A DNA stretch of 21,542 bases from positions 1 through 21,542 of the forward strand of contig CAMLJW010000029.1 of the NCBI GenBank assembly GCA_946480485.1, in the 5' to 3' direction. A program made the translations under genes and the position numbers. The stretch's first letter is position 1. Each line of letters opens with the position of its first letter. Below the pieces are notes generated by a model. It had not been told where the DNA came from and did not search any database. It was given only the letters and a program-made list of their open reading frames with translations. Below, in pieces: positions 6,262 to 14,990 of this stretch. The DNA is from an uncultured Streptomyces sp. (GTDB lineage: Bacteria; Actinomycetota; Actinomycetes; Streptomycetales; Streptomycetaceae).

Positions 6262-8340
6262 TCAATCTTCACTAGATTCACTACGGATATCGCAGGCATT
6301 GGCGACCTGTTCCCTGGCAGACCCCTCTTCCAGGACCTTCTCTCCCAGCATGCGCTCGGCCACGCCACGGTGCAGTCGGGCCGCTGCCGGGTCGCCGAGC
6401 CGCTCCAGCGTGTCGGCAAGCCGGAGCTGCAGCGCCGCCTGCAGGCGTACGTCCTCGGCGTGGCGCGCCCACTCGACCGCTTCCTCGCAGATGCGCAGCG
6501 ACTCCTCGGGCCGCCCCGCGTACTCCTGCACCCTCGCCATCTCGCTCAACGCCCTTGCCTGGCCTGCCACGTCGCCGGCCCGGCGGTAGCCCGTGACCGC
6601 CGAGCGCCAGTTGCGCAGCGCCTCGCCGTAGCGGCCCGCACAGGTGTGCACGCCGGCGATACGGCCGTGCAGCCGGGCCGCGTCCACGCGCTCGTCCCGG
6701 GCGAGCCGCTGTGCGAGCGCCCGCCCGTACCAGTCGACGGCCCGTTCGTAGTCCCCCAGCTCCTGATGCGCACCGCCCACGGATTCCATGGCCCGGCTGG
6801 TCGCATACGGATCCCGGGCCTCGCGTCCGGCATCGAGCGCGGCCCGGTAGCGGGCGAGCGCCACTCTGGTACGGCCGGTCCGGGCGTCCAGGTCGGCGAG
6901 GTTCAGCAGCGCGGCGGCCTTCTCGCGGGGGAGGTTTTGCCGCTCGGCGACGTCGAGGACGAGCCGGTGGATGCCATACAGCTCGGGCGCCGCCGCCTGC
7001 GTACCGAAGTGGGCGACCATCGCCCGCACCAGCGCGGACAGGAGACGGCGGGCCAGGGTGTCCAGCTCCCCGTCGGCGACCGCGAGGCGGGCGGAGGCCA
7101 GCAGCGCGGGCTGTCGGATGCGCAGCCAATCGGCCGCCGCGCGGGGGTTCGGGAAGCGCAGGGATCGGGGCATCCCGGCGAGCCTCTCGCGGACGGGCGA
7201 ACTGCCCATCTCGGTGATCGCGCGGCAGGACACCAGCAGCCGTACGGTCCGCTCCAGCATCCGGGCACGCGCCAGCCGCAGCTCGGCCGGGCGGTCCTCG
7301 CTCCCGGCGCACGAGCGCAGCAGCGGCAGCAGGCAGCCGGGCACCTCGTACTGCGGCAACGGCGATTCGACGGGCCGTACGAGGCCGAGGGCGGCGAAGT
7401 CGTCCAGCGCGGTGTGCGCCGTGTCCACCGAGCAACCGGCGAGCGCGGACGCGGTGTGCGGGTCGACCAGGCCGGCGGGAGCGAGCGAGAGCAGTCGCAG
7501 TATCCGGGCGGCCGTACGCGGAAGTTCGGCATGCACGAGGCGGAAGACGCGGCCGAGTGCCGGTTCCTCGTCACCCTCCGTGCGCAGCTGTTTGAGGAGG
7601 TCGGCGACGGCCGACTTCGGCCGGTGGGCCAGCCAGCAGCCGGCGAGCTGGAGCGCGATGGGCTGGGCCGCGCAGATCTCCACGAGCCCTTCGGCGGCGC
7701 GCGGGTCGACGGTGATGCGCACCGAGCCGGTGTACCGGCCGAGGAGTGCGACTGCGGACTCGGTGTCCAGGCCGCCGAGCGTGCACGGGCGGACATCGGT
7801 GATCCCGGTCAGCGGACCGCAGGAGACAGCGACGACCAGGCACTGCGGGGCGTCGGGGAGAAGCGCGTCGACCTGTTCCGCGTTGGCCGCGTCGTCGAGC
7901 AGGAGCAGCACGCGGCGGGTGGCGAGAGCCACGCGCACGGCCTCGGTGAGGTCGTCCTCGGCGGCTCCGGGCGGGGCGGTCACCTCCAGGGCGGCGAGCA
8001 GCTCGCGGGCGGTGCGCTCGGTGGGAACCGGTGTGCCGTCGGGTTCGGTGAGCCGGGCGCGCAGCACGCCGTCCGGGTAACCGTCCGCGACCTGTCGTAC
8101 GAGTTCCCCGGCAAGCGCGGTACGGCCGGAACCGGGTTTGCCGGCGACGAGCAGCACGCGCGCGCGTGGCGCCTTGCGGCCCGAGAGGGTGTCCAGCCCG
8201 GCGCGCTCGATGTCGGCCCGCAGTTCCTTCAACTCTCTTGTGCGGCCGAGGAACTGACCGTTGACGGAAGCGGACGCGGCGGCCGTGCGCTGCTCCCCGG
8301 CCGACCTTTTCGTGTCGCCGGTGTCCACCACCTGATCCAT
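6262..8340 (-). CDS. STAND-type NTPase-like regulator with C-terminal TPR repeats and degenerate P-loop
   Basis: The 692-residue product resembles the NB-ARC plus TPR part of AfsR/SARP-type proteins but lacks their N-terminal DNA-binding and BTAD domains. After a GRTRELKEL segment typical of STAND proteins (residues 32-40) comes a P-loop GKPGSGRT (67-74), in which the usual lysine is arginine. A Walker B-like RRVLLLLDD follows (142-150), then a helical winged-helix-like region. The last 220 residues hold about five TPR units (for example DYERAVDWYGRALAQRLA and RYGEALRNWRSAVTGYRRAG). No signal peptide or membrane segment is seen, so it should be cytosolic. I choose the ATG at 8340 (MDQVVDTGDTKR), with GGGAG upstream; a GTG at 8343 is equally possible. 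A longer reading from 8454 has no proper ribosome binding site and a random-looking N-terminus. Partner and ligand are unknown. Confidence 0.82.
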   Translation of the reverse strand: MDQVVDTGDTKRSAGEQRTAAASASVNGQFLGRTRELKELRADIERAGLDTLSGRKAPRARVLLVAGKPGSGRTALAGELVRQVADGYPDGVLRARLTEPDGTPVPTERTARELLAALEVTAPPGAAEDDLTEAVRVALATRRVLLLLDDAANAEQVDALLPDAPQCLVVAVSCGPLTGITDVRPCTLGGLDTESAVALLGRYTGSVRITVDPRAAEGLVEICAAQPIALQLAGCWLAHRPKSAVADLLKQLRTEGDEEPALGRVFRLVHAELPRTAARILRLLSLAPAGLVDPHTASALAGCSVDTAHTALDDFAALGLVRPVESPLPQYEVPGCLLPLLRSCAGSEDRPAELRLARARMLERTVRLLVSCRAITEMGSSPVRERLAGMPRSLRFPNPRAAADWLRIRQPALLASARLAVADGELDTLARRLLSALVRAMVAHFGTQAAAPELYGIHRLVLDVAERQNLPREKAAALLNLADLDARTGRTRVALARYRAALDAGREARDPYATSRAMESVGGAHQELGDYERAVDWYGRALAQRLARDERVDAARLHGRIAGVHTCAGRYGEALRNWRSAVTGYRRAGDVAGQARALSEMARVQEYAGRPEESLRICEEAVEWARHAEDVRLQAALQLRLADTLERLGDPAAARLHRGVAERMLGEKVLEEGSAREQVANACDIRSESSED

Positions 8341-8513
8341 CACGGGCCACACTCCCGTCCCACTGCCGCGCAAGCCCGCCGGGACTCCGGACGGGGCGCT
8401 TCCAGAGCCTAGTTCACGCTCTGCGACGATCCCGGCGGAGCGTGGCGGGCCCATCCCTCGATCGGATCAGGCGATCGTCACACAGTCGGCCTCGCGGTGC
8501 GCGTCAGTGTGGA

Positions 8514-9140
8514 TCACGCCTCGAAGGGGCGCGCGGGCCACGGCGCCAAGGCCGGGCGCAGCGCGTCGAGGCCTTCGCCGCCACGGGCCGCGATCAGTGA
8601 GAGGACGCCCACGACGAGGCAGTTGTTGTGCAATTCACCGGCGAGGACACCGCGCACGAGCTCCTCGACAGGTACCCGGGCGAGCTCCATGTCGGCCTCT
8701 TCGTCCTCGACCTCGAAGCGCCGGCCGCCGGCCTCGGACAGATGACGGGCCAGGAAGATGCGTACGGCCTCGTCGCAGCCGCCCGGCGTCGTGTACACGT
8801 CGGTGAGCACACGCCAGTCCTCCGCCTTGACGTGGGCCTCTTCGTAGAGCTCGCGCTGGGCGGCGTGCAGGGGGTTCTCGCCGGGGACGTCGAGCAGGCC
8901 GGCGGGGATCTCCCACAGCTTCTGGCGTACGGGGTGCCGGTACTGGCGGATCACCAGCACCCGGCCCTGGTCGTCGAGGGCGAGGACGGCCACCGAGCCG
9001 GGATGGACCTGATAGTCGCGGCGGACGACCGACCCGTCGGGCATGACCACGTCGTCGGCGCGCACGGAGGTCTTGTTTCCCGTGAACGGGCTCCCGGTCG
9101 CCCTGACGTCCCACTCCTCGGCGGTGTCCTTGATGGTCAT
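8514..9140 (-). CDS. NUDIX hydrolase, ADP-ribose pyrophosphatase type
   Basis: Members of this group hydrolyse ADP-ribose to AMP and ribose-5-phosphate. The 208-residue product has the typical N-terminal beta domain and the conserved VLVIRQYRHPVRQKLWEIPAG leading into the Nudix helix. The box reads GLLDVPGE then seven residues and RELYEEAHV. The REXXEE core is intact, the G-to-E spacing is one residue longer than the textbook pattern (a variant I believe is usual in actinobacterial ADP-ribose hydrolases), and the glycine after EE is replaced by histidine. ATG 9140 has GGAAGGA 9 bases upstream; a longer frame from 9218 would run through the hairpin behind pyrG and is not credible. It follows pyrG by 94 bases, as Rv1700 follows Rv1699 in M. 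tuberculosis. Substrate identity is inferred from the family. Confidence 0.92.
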   Translation of the reverse strand: MTIKDTAEEWDVRATGSPFTGNKTSVRADDVVMPDGSVVRRDYQVHPGSVAVLALDDQGRVLVIRQYRHPVRQKLWEIPAGLLDVPGENPLHAAQRELYEEAHVKAEDWRVLTDVYTTPGGCDEAVRIFLARHLSEAGGRRFEVEDEEADMELARVPVEELVRGVLAGELHNNCLVVGVLSLIAARGGEGLDALRPALAPWPARPFEA

Positions 9141-9182
9141 GTCGACTTGTCCTTCCACACACAGACCTGCGCCCAACAGAAA

Positions 9183-9215
9183 CCGGGGCACGCGCCCAAA
9201 AGGTGCGCACCCCGG
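9183..9215 (-). terminator. Hairpin between pyrG and the NUDIX gene (terminator or attenuator)
   Basis: Minus-strand CCGGGG...CCCCGG with an inner GCGC-rich stem closes on a loop containing TTTT. Two inner pairs are G-U only when read on the minus strand, so the fold favours the pyrG transcript. It may end or thin transcription before the NUDIX gene. Confidence 0.55.
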
Positions 9216-9234
9216 CAACCGTACAACCCTGGTG

Positions 9235-10899
<1,665 letters not shown>

Positions 10900-11377
10900 G
10901 GCCAAGAGGGGGCTCCCGTGGTCGCGGTTCGGAGTGCGATACGGCGCTCTGATCCGGACATTTCCGGAGGTGCCGTCGCTGCGGTTCGGGGGACCCCTGT
11001 TGTCTTTGTCCCTACGGGGGGCGCCCACCGGTCCACGGGCTACCAGGGTATCAGCGCCGGGACGAGGCCGCTTCCGGCCACCCTCCGCGCACGGGCAGAC
11101 ACGGACCACAGTCACGCGACTCATTCGGTGCAACCGGGTTCCAGGAAGGGGCGCGCGGATCATCAGCGTGCGTCGTATCCTGCTCGGACACTCGCTGCCG
11201 AGCAGGCCGGCAAACGGCACCACCCACGTCCGTAGTCCCGGAACAAGAGCTCGTCAGTTCGTTTCGCAACGGCATTCACTGCAACCATTGGCGTTACGGA
11301 ACGACACTTTGTTCAAACGAACCCTTGACCGCAAGAGCGACCGCCCCTCGGGGGGCGACGTGGCCGTTCGACTGGAG
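10900..11377. other. Divergent intergenic region between pyrG and the GH15 gene (478 bases)
   Basis: No convincing gene is seen. The region must hold promoters for both divergent genes, but I cannot assign a clear -35/-10 pair to either. TACCCT on the minus strand at 11050-11045 is a possible pyrG -10 box without a matching -35. It contains the hairpin at 11179-11206 and an 8-base inverted repeat, GTTCGTTT (11257-11264) with AAACGAAC (11315-11322), in a locally AT-richer stretch that could be an operator for the GH15 side. Confidence 0.6.
11179..11206. repeat. Perfect 9-base-pair inverted repeat in the pyrG/GH15 intergenic region
   Basis: CCTGCTCGG, a 10-base spacer, then CCGAGCAGG. It could be an operator for a dimeric repressor or a hairpin in a leader RNA; it lies 280 bases from the pyrG start and 171 from the GH15 start. 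Confidence 0.5.
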
Positions 11378-13186
11378 ATGCACGTGGCCGGGCGCATCGA
11401 AGACTACGCACTCATCGGAGACATGCAGACCGCCGCGCTGGTCTGCCGGGACGGCACGGTGGACTGGCTGTGCCTGCCCCGCTTCGACTCCCACGCCATC
11501 TTCGCGGGGCTGCTCGGCACGGAGGAGCACGGCTTCTGGCGGTTGGGACCGGCCCACGGCGCGGATGCGACACCGCCCAGAGCGTCCCGCCGCGGCTACC
11601 GCGGCGACTCCCTCGTACTGGAATCCGAGTGGGACACCCCTCGCGGCACGGTCCGCGTGACGGACTTCATGCCCCCGCGTGACGGAGCCCCCCAGGTGGT
11701 GCGGATCGTCGAGGGCGTCACGGGCCGCGTGCCCATGCGCTCGGCGCTGCGGATGCGTTTCTCCTACGGCCGTATCGTGCCCTGGGTGCACAAGCACGAC
11801 GGTCGGACGGTGGCTGTCGCAGGTCCCGACTCCGTGTGGTTGGACACATCCGCCGAAACCTACGGCAAGGCACTGACCACGTACGCGGACTTCACGGTCG
11901 CGCCGGGTGACCGGATCGCGTTCACCATCTCTTGGCAGCCCTCGCACAAGGAGCCGCCGGCGCTGCCGGAGCCGGAGCAGGCCCTGGAGCTCACGGAGGA
12001 GTTCTGGCGGGAGTGGGTGGAGCAGTGCACGTACCACGGGCCCTACCGGGAGGCCGTGGTCCGCTCGCTGATCACCCTGAAGGCACTGACGTACGCGCCG
12101 ACGGGGGGCATCGTCGCCGCGCCCACCACGTCGCTGCCGGAGGAGATCGGCGGCGTCCGCAACTGGGACTACCGCTACACCTGGCTGCGCGACGCGGCGA
12201 TCACACTGTCCTCGCTGCTGCGCACCGGCTACCGCGAGGAGGCCCGCGCCTGGCGCGAGTGGCTGCTGCGCGCGGTCGCCGGCGACCCCGAGAACCTGCA
12301 GATCATGTACGGCATCGCCGGCGAGCGCGAGCTGGGCGAGGCGGAGCTCGACTGGCTGCCCGGGTACGAGGGCTCGGTGCCCGTACGCGTCGGGAACGGC
12401 GCCGCGCACCAACTCCAGCTGGACGTGTACGGCGAGGTCACCGAGGCCCTGCACCTGGCGCACATGACGGGACTGGCCCGCAGCGACTACGCGTCCCTGC
12501 TGCAGCTGAAGCTGATCCGGTACCTGGAGGACCACTGGGACCAGCCGGACGAGGGCATCTGGGAAGTGCGGGGGCCGCGCCGGCACTTCGTGCACTCCAA
12601 GGTGATGGCCTGGGTCGCCGTCGACCGCACCATAAAGCTCATCGAGTCCGGCGACGCGGATGGTCCGCTGGAGAAGTGGCGCGAGCTGCGCGACGACATC
12701 CACCGGGACGTGTGTGAGAAGGGTTACGACAAGGGGCGCAACACGTTCACGCAGTCGTACGGCTCCAAAGAGCTGGACGCCTCACTGCTCCTGATCCCGC
12801 AGATGGGCTTTCTGCCGCCCGACGACAAGCGCGTGATCGGCACGATCGAGGCCATCCAGCGGGAGCTGTCGACCCCGGACGGCTTCATCCTGCGCTACCC
12901 CACCGCCGGTGAGGACGCGGGCGTGGACGGCCTGGAGGGCGACGAAGGTGCGTTCCTGGCCTGCTCGTTCTGGCTCGCCGACGACCTCGCGATGATCGGC
13001 CGCGTCGACGAGGCCCGCAAGCTGTTCGAGAAGCTGCTCGCCCTGCGCAACGACCTGGGGCTGCTGGCGGAGGAGTGGGATCCGCGCCTCCGGCGGCAGG
13101 TCGGCAACTTCCCACAGGCGTTCAGCCACGTGCCGCTGATCGACACGGCACTCCGGCTGACGGCTTCGGGGGCGTACGGCGGCTGA
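11378..13186 (+). CDS. Glycoside hydrolase family 15 protein (glucoamylase/trehalase type)
   Basis: GH15 enzymes release glucose from alpha-glucans or trehalose by inverting hydrolysis. The 602-residue product opens with the characteristic IEDYALIGDMQTAALVCRDG then VDWLCLPRFDS, an N-terminal beta-sandwich domain. The (alpha/alpha)6 barrel carries GGVRNWDYRYTWLRDA (about 258-273), LPGYEGSVPVRVGNGA and, near the end, EEWDPRLRRQVGNFPQAFSH (565 on), where catalytic acids of the family lie. No signal peptide is present, so it is probably intracellular and may act on glycogen, maltodextrin or trehalose. I place the start at the ATG at 11378; GGAG abuts it, which is too close for a normal ribosome binding site. 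A GTG at 11360 with G-rich sequence upstream is an alternative. It stands alone on the plus strand between two minus-strand blocks. Substrate cannot be read from sequence alone. Confidence 0.9.
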   Translation: MHVAGRIEDYALIGDMQTAALVCRDGTVDWLCLPRFDSHAIFAGLLGTEEHGFWRLGPAHGADATPPRASRRGYRGDSLVLESEWDTPRGTVRVTDFMPPRDGAPQVVRIVEGVTGRVPMRSALRMRFSYGRIVPWVHKHDGRTVAVAGPDSVWLDTSAETYGKALTTYADFTVAPGDRIAFTISWQPSHKEPPALPEPEQALELTEEFWREWVEQCTYHGPYREAVVRSLITLKALTYAPTGGIVAAPTTSLPEEIGGVRNWDYRYTWLRDAAITLSSLLRTGYREEARAWREWLLRAVAGDPENLQIMYGIAGERELGEAELDWLPGYEGSVPVRVGNGAAHQLQLDVYGEVTEALHLAHMTGLARSDYASLLQLKLIRYLEDHWDQPDEGIWEVRGPRRHFVHSKVMAWVAVDRTIKLIESGDADGPLEKWRELRDDIHRDVCEKGYDKGRNTFTQSYGSKELDASLLLIPQMGFLPPDDKRVIGTIEAIQRELSTPDGFILRYPTAGEDAGVDGLEGDEGAFLACSFWLADDLAMIGRVDEARKLFEKLLALRNDLGLLAEEWDPRLRRQVGNFPQAFSHVPLIDTALRLTASGAYGG

Positions 13187-13266
13187 CGAGGCCTGTGCGA
13201 GAGCCGCGAGGCGCAGAACGCTGTGACATCAGCCCCGTGCGGGACCGCGTACTCGGTTTCAACCGG

Positions 13267-13284
13267 GCCGCAGCCCGCTGCGGC
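13267..13284 (+). terminator. Terminator hairpin downstream of the GH15 gene
   Basis: GCCGCAG, loop CCCG, CTGCGGC: a perfect 7-base-pair stem 80 bases after the GH15 stop, with no U-run. Confidence 0.5.
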
Positions 13285-13366
13285 GTAGGTCCCGTCGAGG
13301 GCCGCGTACCCCTGCTCCTGGGTCTGCGCTCGCAGTCCGAACGCCCGGCAGTCGCGGACCGGGTCG

Positions 13367-13395
13367 CCGCGCGCTGCGGGCCGCGGAGCGCGCGG
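13367..13395. terminator. Bidirectional GC hairpin between convergent genes
   Basis: CCGCGCGCT, an 11-base loop, then AGCGCGCGG: a perfect 9-base-pair stem lying 93 bases beyond the glycosyltransferase stop and about 180 bases past the GH15 stop. The symmetry allows it to act on either transcript. Confidence 0.55.
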
Positions 13396-13488
13396 GCATG
13401 CGGCGGGGCCCGGTGCGGCGCCGCCGGTGGGCCTGGGCCTGACCCGCAGCCAGGGATGGGCCCGGGGCCCGGGGTTGAGTCGCGTCCG

Positions 13489-14619
13489 CTAAAGAAGTGG
13501 CAGAGGCTTCGTCAACTCGTCGTAGACACACAGGACCTGAGCGACCGTCTCGTCCTCGGTCGGCCAGGAAGCGGCCTGAAGGGTGCCCTTGTCCTTAAGG
13601 GCCTCACGCCGTTCCGGATCCGCCAGCAGGCGTACGACAGCCTCTGCGAGTGCTTCCGGGTCTCCGCGGGGGACGAGTTCGGCCGCGTCGCCGACCAGCT
13701 CGGGAATGCCTTCCACGGCGGCCGCGACGAGCGGCACGCGCGCGTGGAGGGCTTCCTGGGCGAGTACGGAGCGCGATTCCCGGCTGCCGGGCAGCAGTGC
13801 GAGATCGGCGGCGGCGAGCAGTTCGCCGATGTCGTCGCGCGAGCCGATCAGGCACACAGGCAGCCCTTCGTCCTCGATACGCCGCTGAAGCTCCCCGCGC
13901 AGCGGCCCTTCCCCGGCGATCACGAGCAGCGGCATGGGATCCAGCTGCCGCCACGCGCGCGTGGCGTCCAGCAGCGTGTCGTACCCGCGGTACTGGTCCA
14001 GGGCGCCGACGGCCATGAGTAACGGCCGTTCCGTGGCGCCGAGTTCGGCCCGGGCCTTGGGGCGCAGCACGTCCGGGTCCTCGCTTCCGGTGTCCGGCCG
14101 GCGCGTCCCCGGGAGCGCGAACGCGGCGAGTCGCGCGTCCCGCGCACCGCTGCGGCGGGCCCGGTCCACGAGGTCGGACGAGGCGCCGAGGACCACCGAC
14201 GCCGCCTTCGCGACACGTCGCTCCAGGAGGCGCAGCAGATGCGCCCGCACACCCTCGGCGTACGAGCGGGAGTGCCAGGTGACGACGAACGGGACGTCCC
14301 GCCCGCAGAGCGCCAGAGCTGCCCGCGTCGCGGCATGGAGACCGTGCGCGTGCACGAGGTCGGCGTCCGCGCAGGCCGCCCGGAGCACGACCACGGAGGC
14401 GGGGTCGCTACTCCGCGGCACGGGCACGTGCTGGGCGCCCACACCGGTGAAGTCGTACATCCGGTCGGCCGCGGCGGGGGCGCACACGGTGACGCACACT
14501 CCTCGGGCGACGAGCCCCGAAGCCAGCGACCGCACATGCGCGCTACTGGCCGCACTGCCGCCGCCGAGCACGTGCACGGTACGCAGCGGCGGCTGTCCGT
14601 GCGAAGAGTGGCTGCTCAC
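13489..14619 (-). CDS. Glycosyltransferase family 4 protein with a TTA codon
   Basis: GT4 enzymes transfer a sugar from a nucleotide-sugar donor with retention, typically to lipid carriers, glycans or natural products. The 376-residue product has a GT-B fold. The N-terminal Rossmann domain has a glycine-rich loop (VHVLGGGSAASSAHVRSLA), then DADLVHAHGLHAA. The C-terminal donor-binding domain has LMAVGALDQYRGYDTLLDA, VIAGEGPLRGELQ and the EX7E motif ESRSVLAQE (281-289). No membrane segment is seen. I choose the GTG at 14619 (MSSHSSHGQPPLRTVHV); GTGs at 14628 and 14664 are alternatives, and none has a strong ribosome binding site. Leu200 is encoded by TTA (14022-14020), so expression probably depends on the bldA tRNA. 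It lies 371 bases after recN, separated by hairpins, so it probably has its own promoter. Acceptor unknown. Confidence 0.88.
   Translation of the reverse strand: MSSHSSHGQPPLRTVHVLGGGSAASSAHVRSLASGLVARGVCVTVCAPAAADRMYDFTGVGAQHVPVPRSSDPASVVVLRAACADADLVHAHGLHAATRAALALCGRDVPFVVTWHSRSYAEGVRAHLLRLLERRVAKAASVVLGASSDLVDRARRSGARDARLAAFALPGTRRPDTGSEDPDVLRPKARAELGATERPLLMAVGALDQYRGYDTLLDATRAWRQLDPMPLLVIAGEGPLRGELQRRIEDEGLPVCLIGSRDDIGELLAAADLALLPGSRESRSVLAQEALHARVPLVAAAVEGIPELVGDAAELVPRGDPEALAEAVVRLLADPERREALKDKGTLQAASWPTEDETVAQVLCVYDELTKPLPLL
14020..14022 (-). promoter_or_regulatory. TTA leucine codon (bldA-type translational control)
   Basis: In frame in the glycosyltransferase, within the residues RPLLMAVG, the first leucine of LL is TTA. 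In Streptomyces TTA is read only by the bldA tRNA, which accumulates late in growth. I found no in-frame TTA in the other genes of the window. Confidence 0.85.
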
Positions 14620-14990
14620 GGGGCTCACGGGGCCAGGGCTCCTGGTTCGGCGTCGGGCAGTCACGAAGAAACGTACAGAGGAACGGGCGGTGGGTGTACC
14701 GCGTGGTCTCGCTTCCAAGGATGCCAGGATGCGCGGGGTTCCGGGACCATCGGAGGGTCGCTGCGGCGGAGGCTGAGGGATGCGGTGACGTTGATCACTA
14801 CCATGGTCACTCACATGAGTTACGAAGCGGGGATGTTCGGGGCGGAGTGTTCGAGGCTCGTTCGAGCGCCGCCCCTTTATGGGCCCGCGGAGCGGGCCGG
14901 ATGCGGGGAGCGCGGAGCGGGCGAAAACGGGTGGTGGGCGGGAAACCGCCGCGGCGCGGTCAAGATCGGACGGCGGAGCGGCGGCTCCGG
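14620..14990. other. Non-coding gap between recN and the glycosyltransferase (371 bases)
   Basis: No gene is recognisable on either strand. It holds several GC hairpins: 14974-14989 next to recN, 14882-14898 (GGCCCGC, GGA, GCGGGCC) and GGCGG-GAAA-CCGCC near 14940. It also contains the weakly symmetric GTGAC...GTCAC around 14786-14811. In other actinobacteria this slot, just downstream of recN, often carries steA and steB; I see no remnant of either. Confidence 0.55.
14974..14989 (-). terminator. Hairpin immediately after the recN stop
   Basis: Minus-strand CGGAGC, 4-base loop, GCTCCG directly behind the recN stop codon, followed by other GC-rich stems. It probably contributes to the end of the tlyA-nadK-recN transcript. 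Confidence 0.45.

Larger units (their letters stand above)
13187..13488. other. Convergent intergenic region between GH15 and glycosyltransferase genes (302 bases)
   Basis: Very GC-rich and without a credible gene; the one minus-strand frame here is Arg/Pro/Ala-rich with no ribosome binding site. It holds two strong hairpins, listed separately, which would serve as terminators for the two convergent genes, plus a CCCGGGGCCCGGGG palindrome-like run near 13460-13473. Confidence 0.6.

Noticed and set aside
4823..6589. Plus-strand open frame of 588 codons opposite ald
   Set aside because: Shadow of high-GC codon bias in ald; Arg/Gly/Val/Asp-rich composition, no domain, no ribosome binding site.
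6262..8340. Calling the STAND/TPR gene an AfsR or SARP transcription activator
   Set aside because: No N-terminal winged-helix DNA-binding or BTAD domain is present before the NTPase region.
6370..8412. Plus-strand open frame of 680 codons opposite the STAND/TPR gene
   Set aside because: Antisense to a gene with clear domains; composition is that of a reversed GC-rich coding frame.
13259..13531. Minus-strand open frame of 90 codons in the GH15/glycosyltransferase gap
   Set aside because: Arg/Pro/Ala-rich, overlaps strong hairpins and the glycosyltransferase end, no ribosome binding site.
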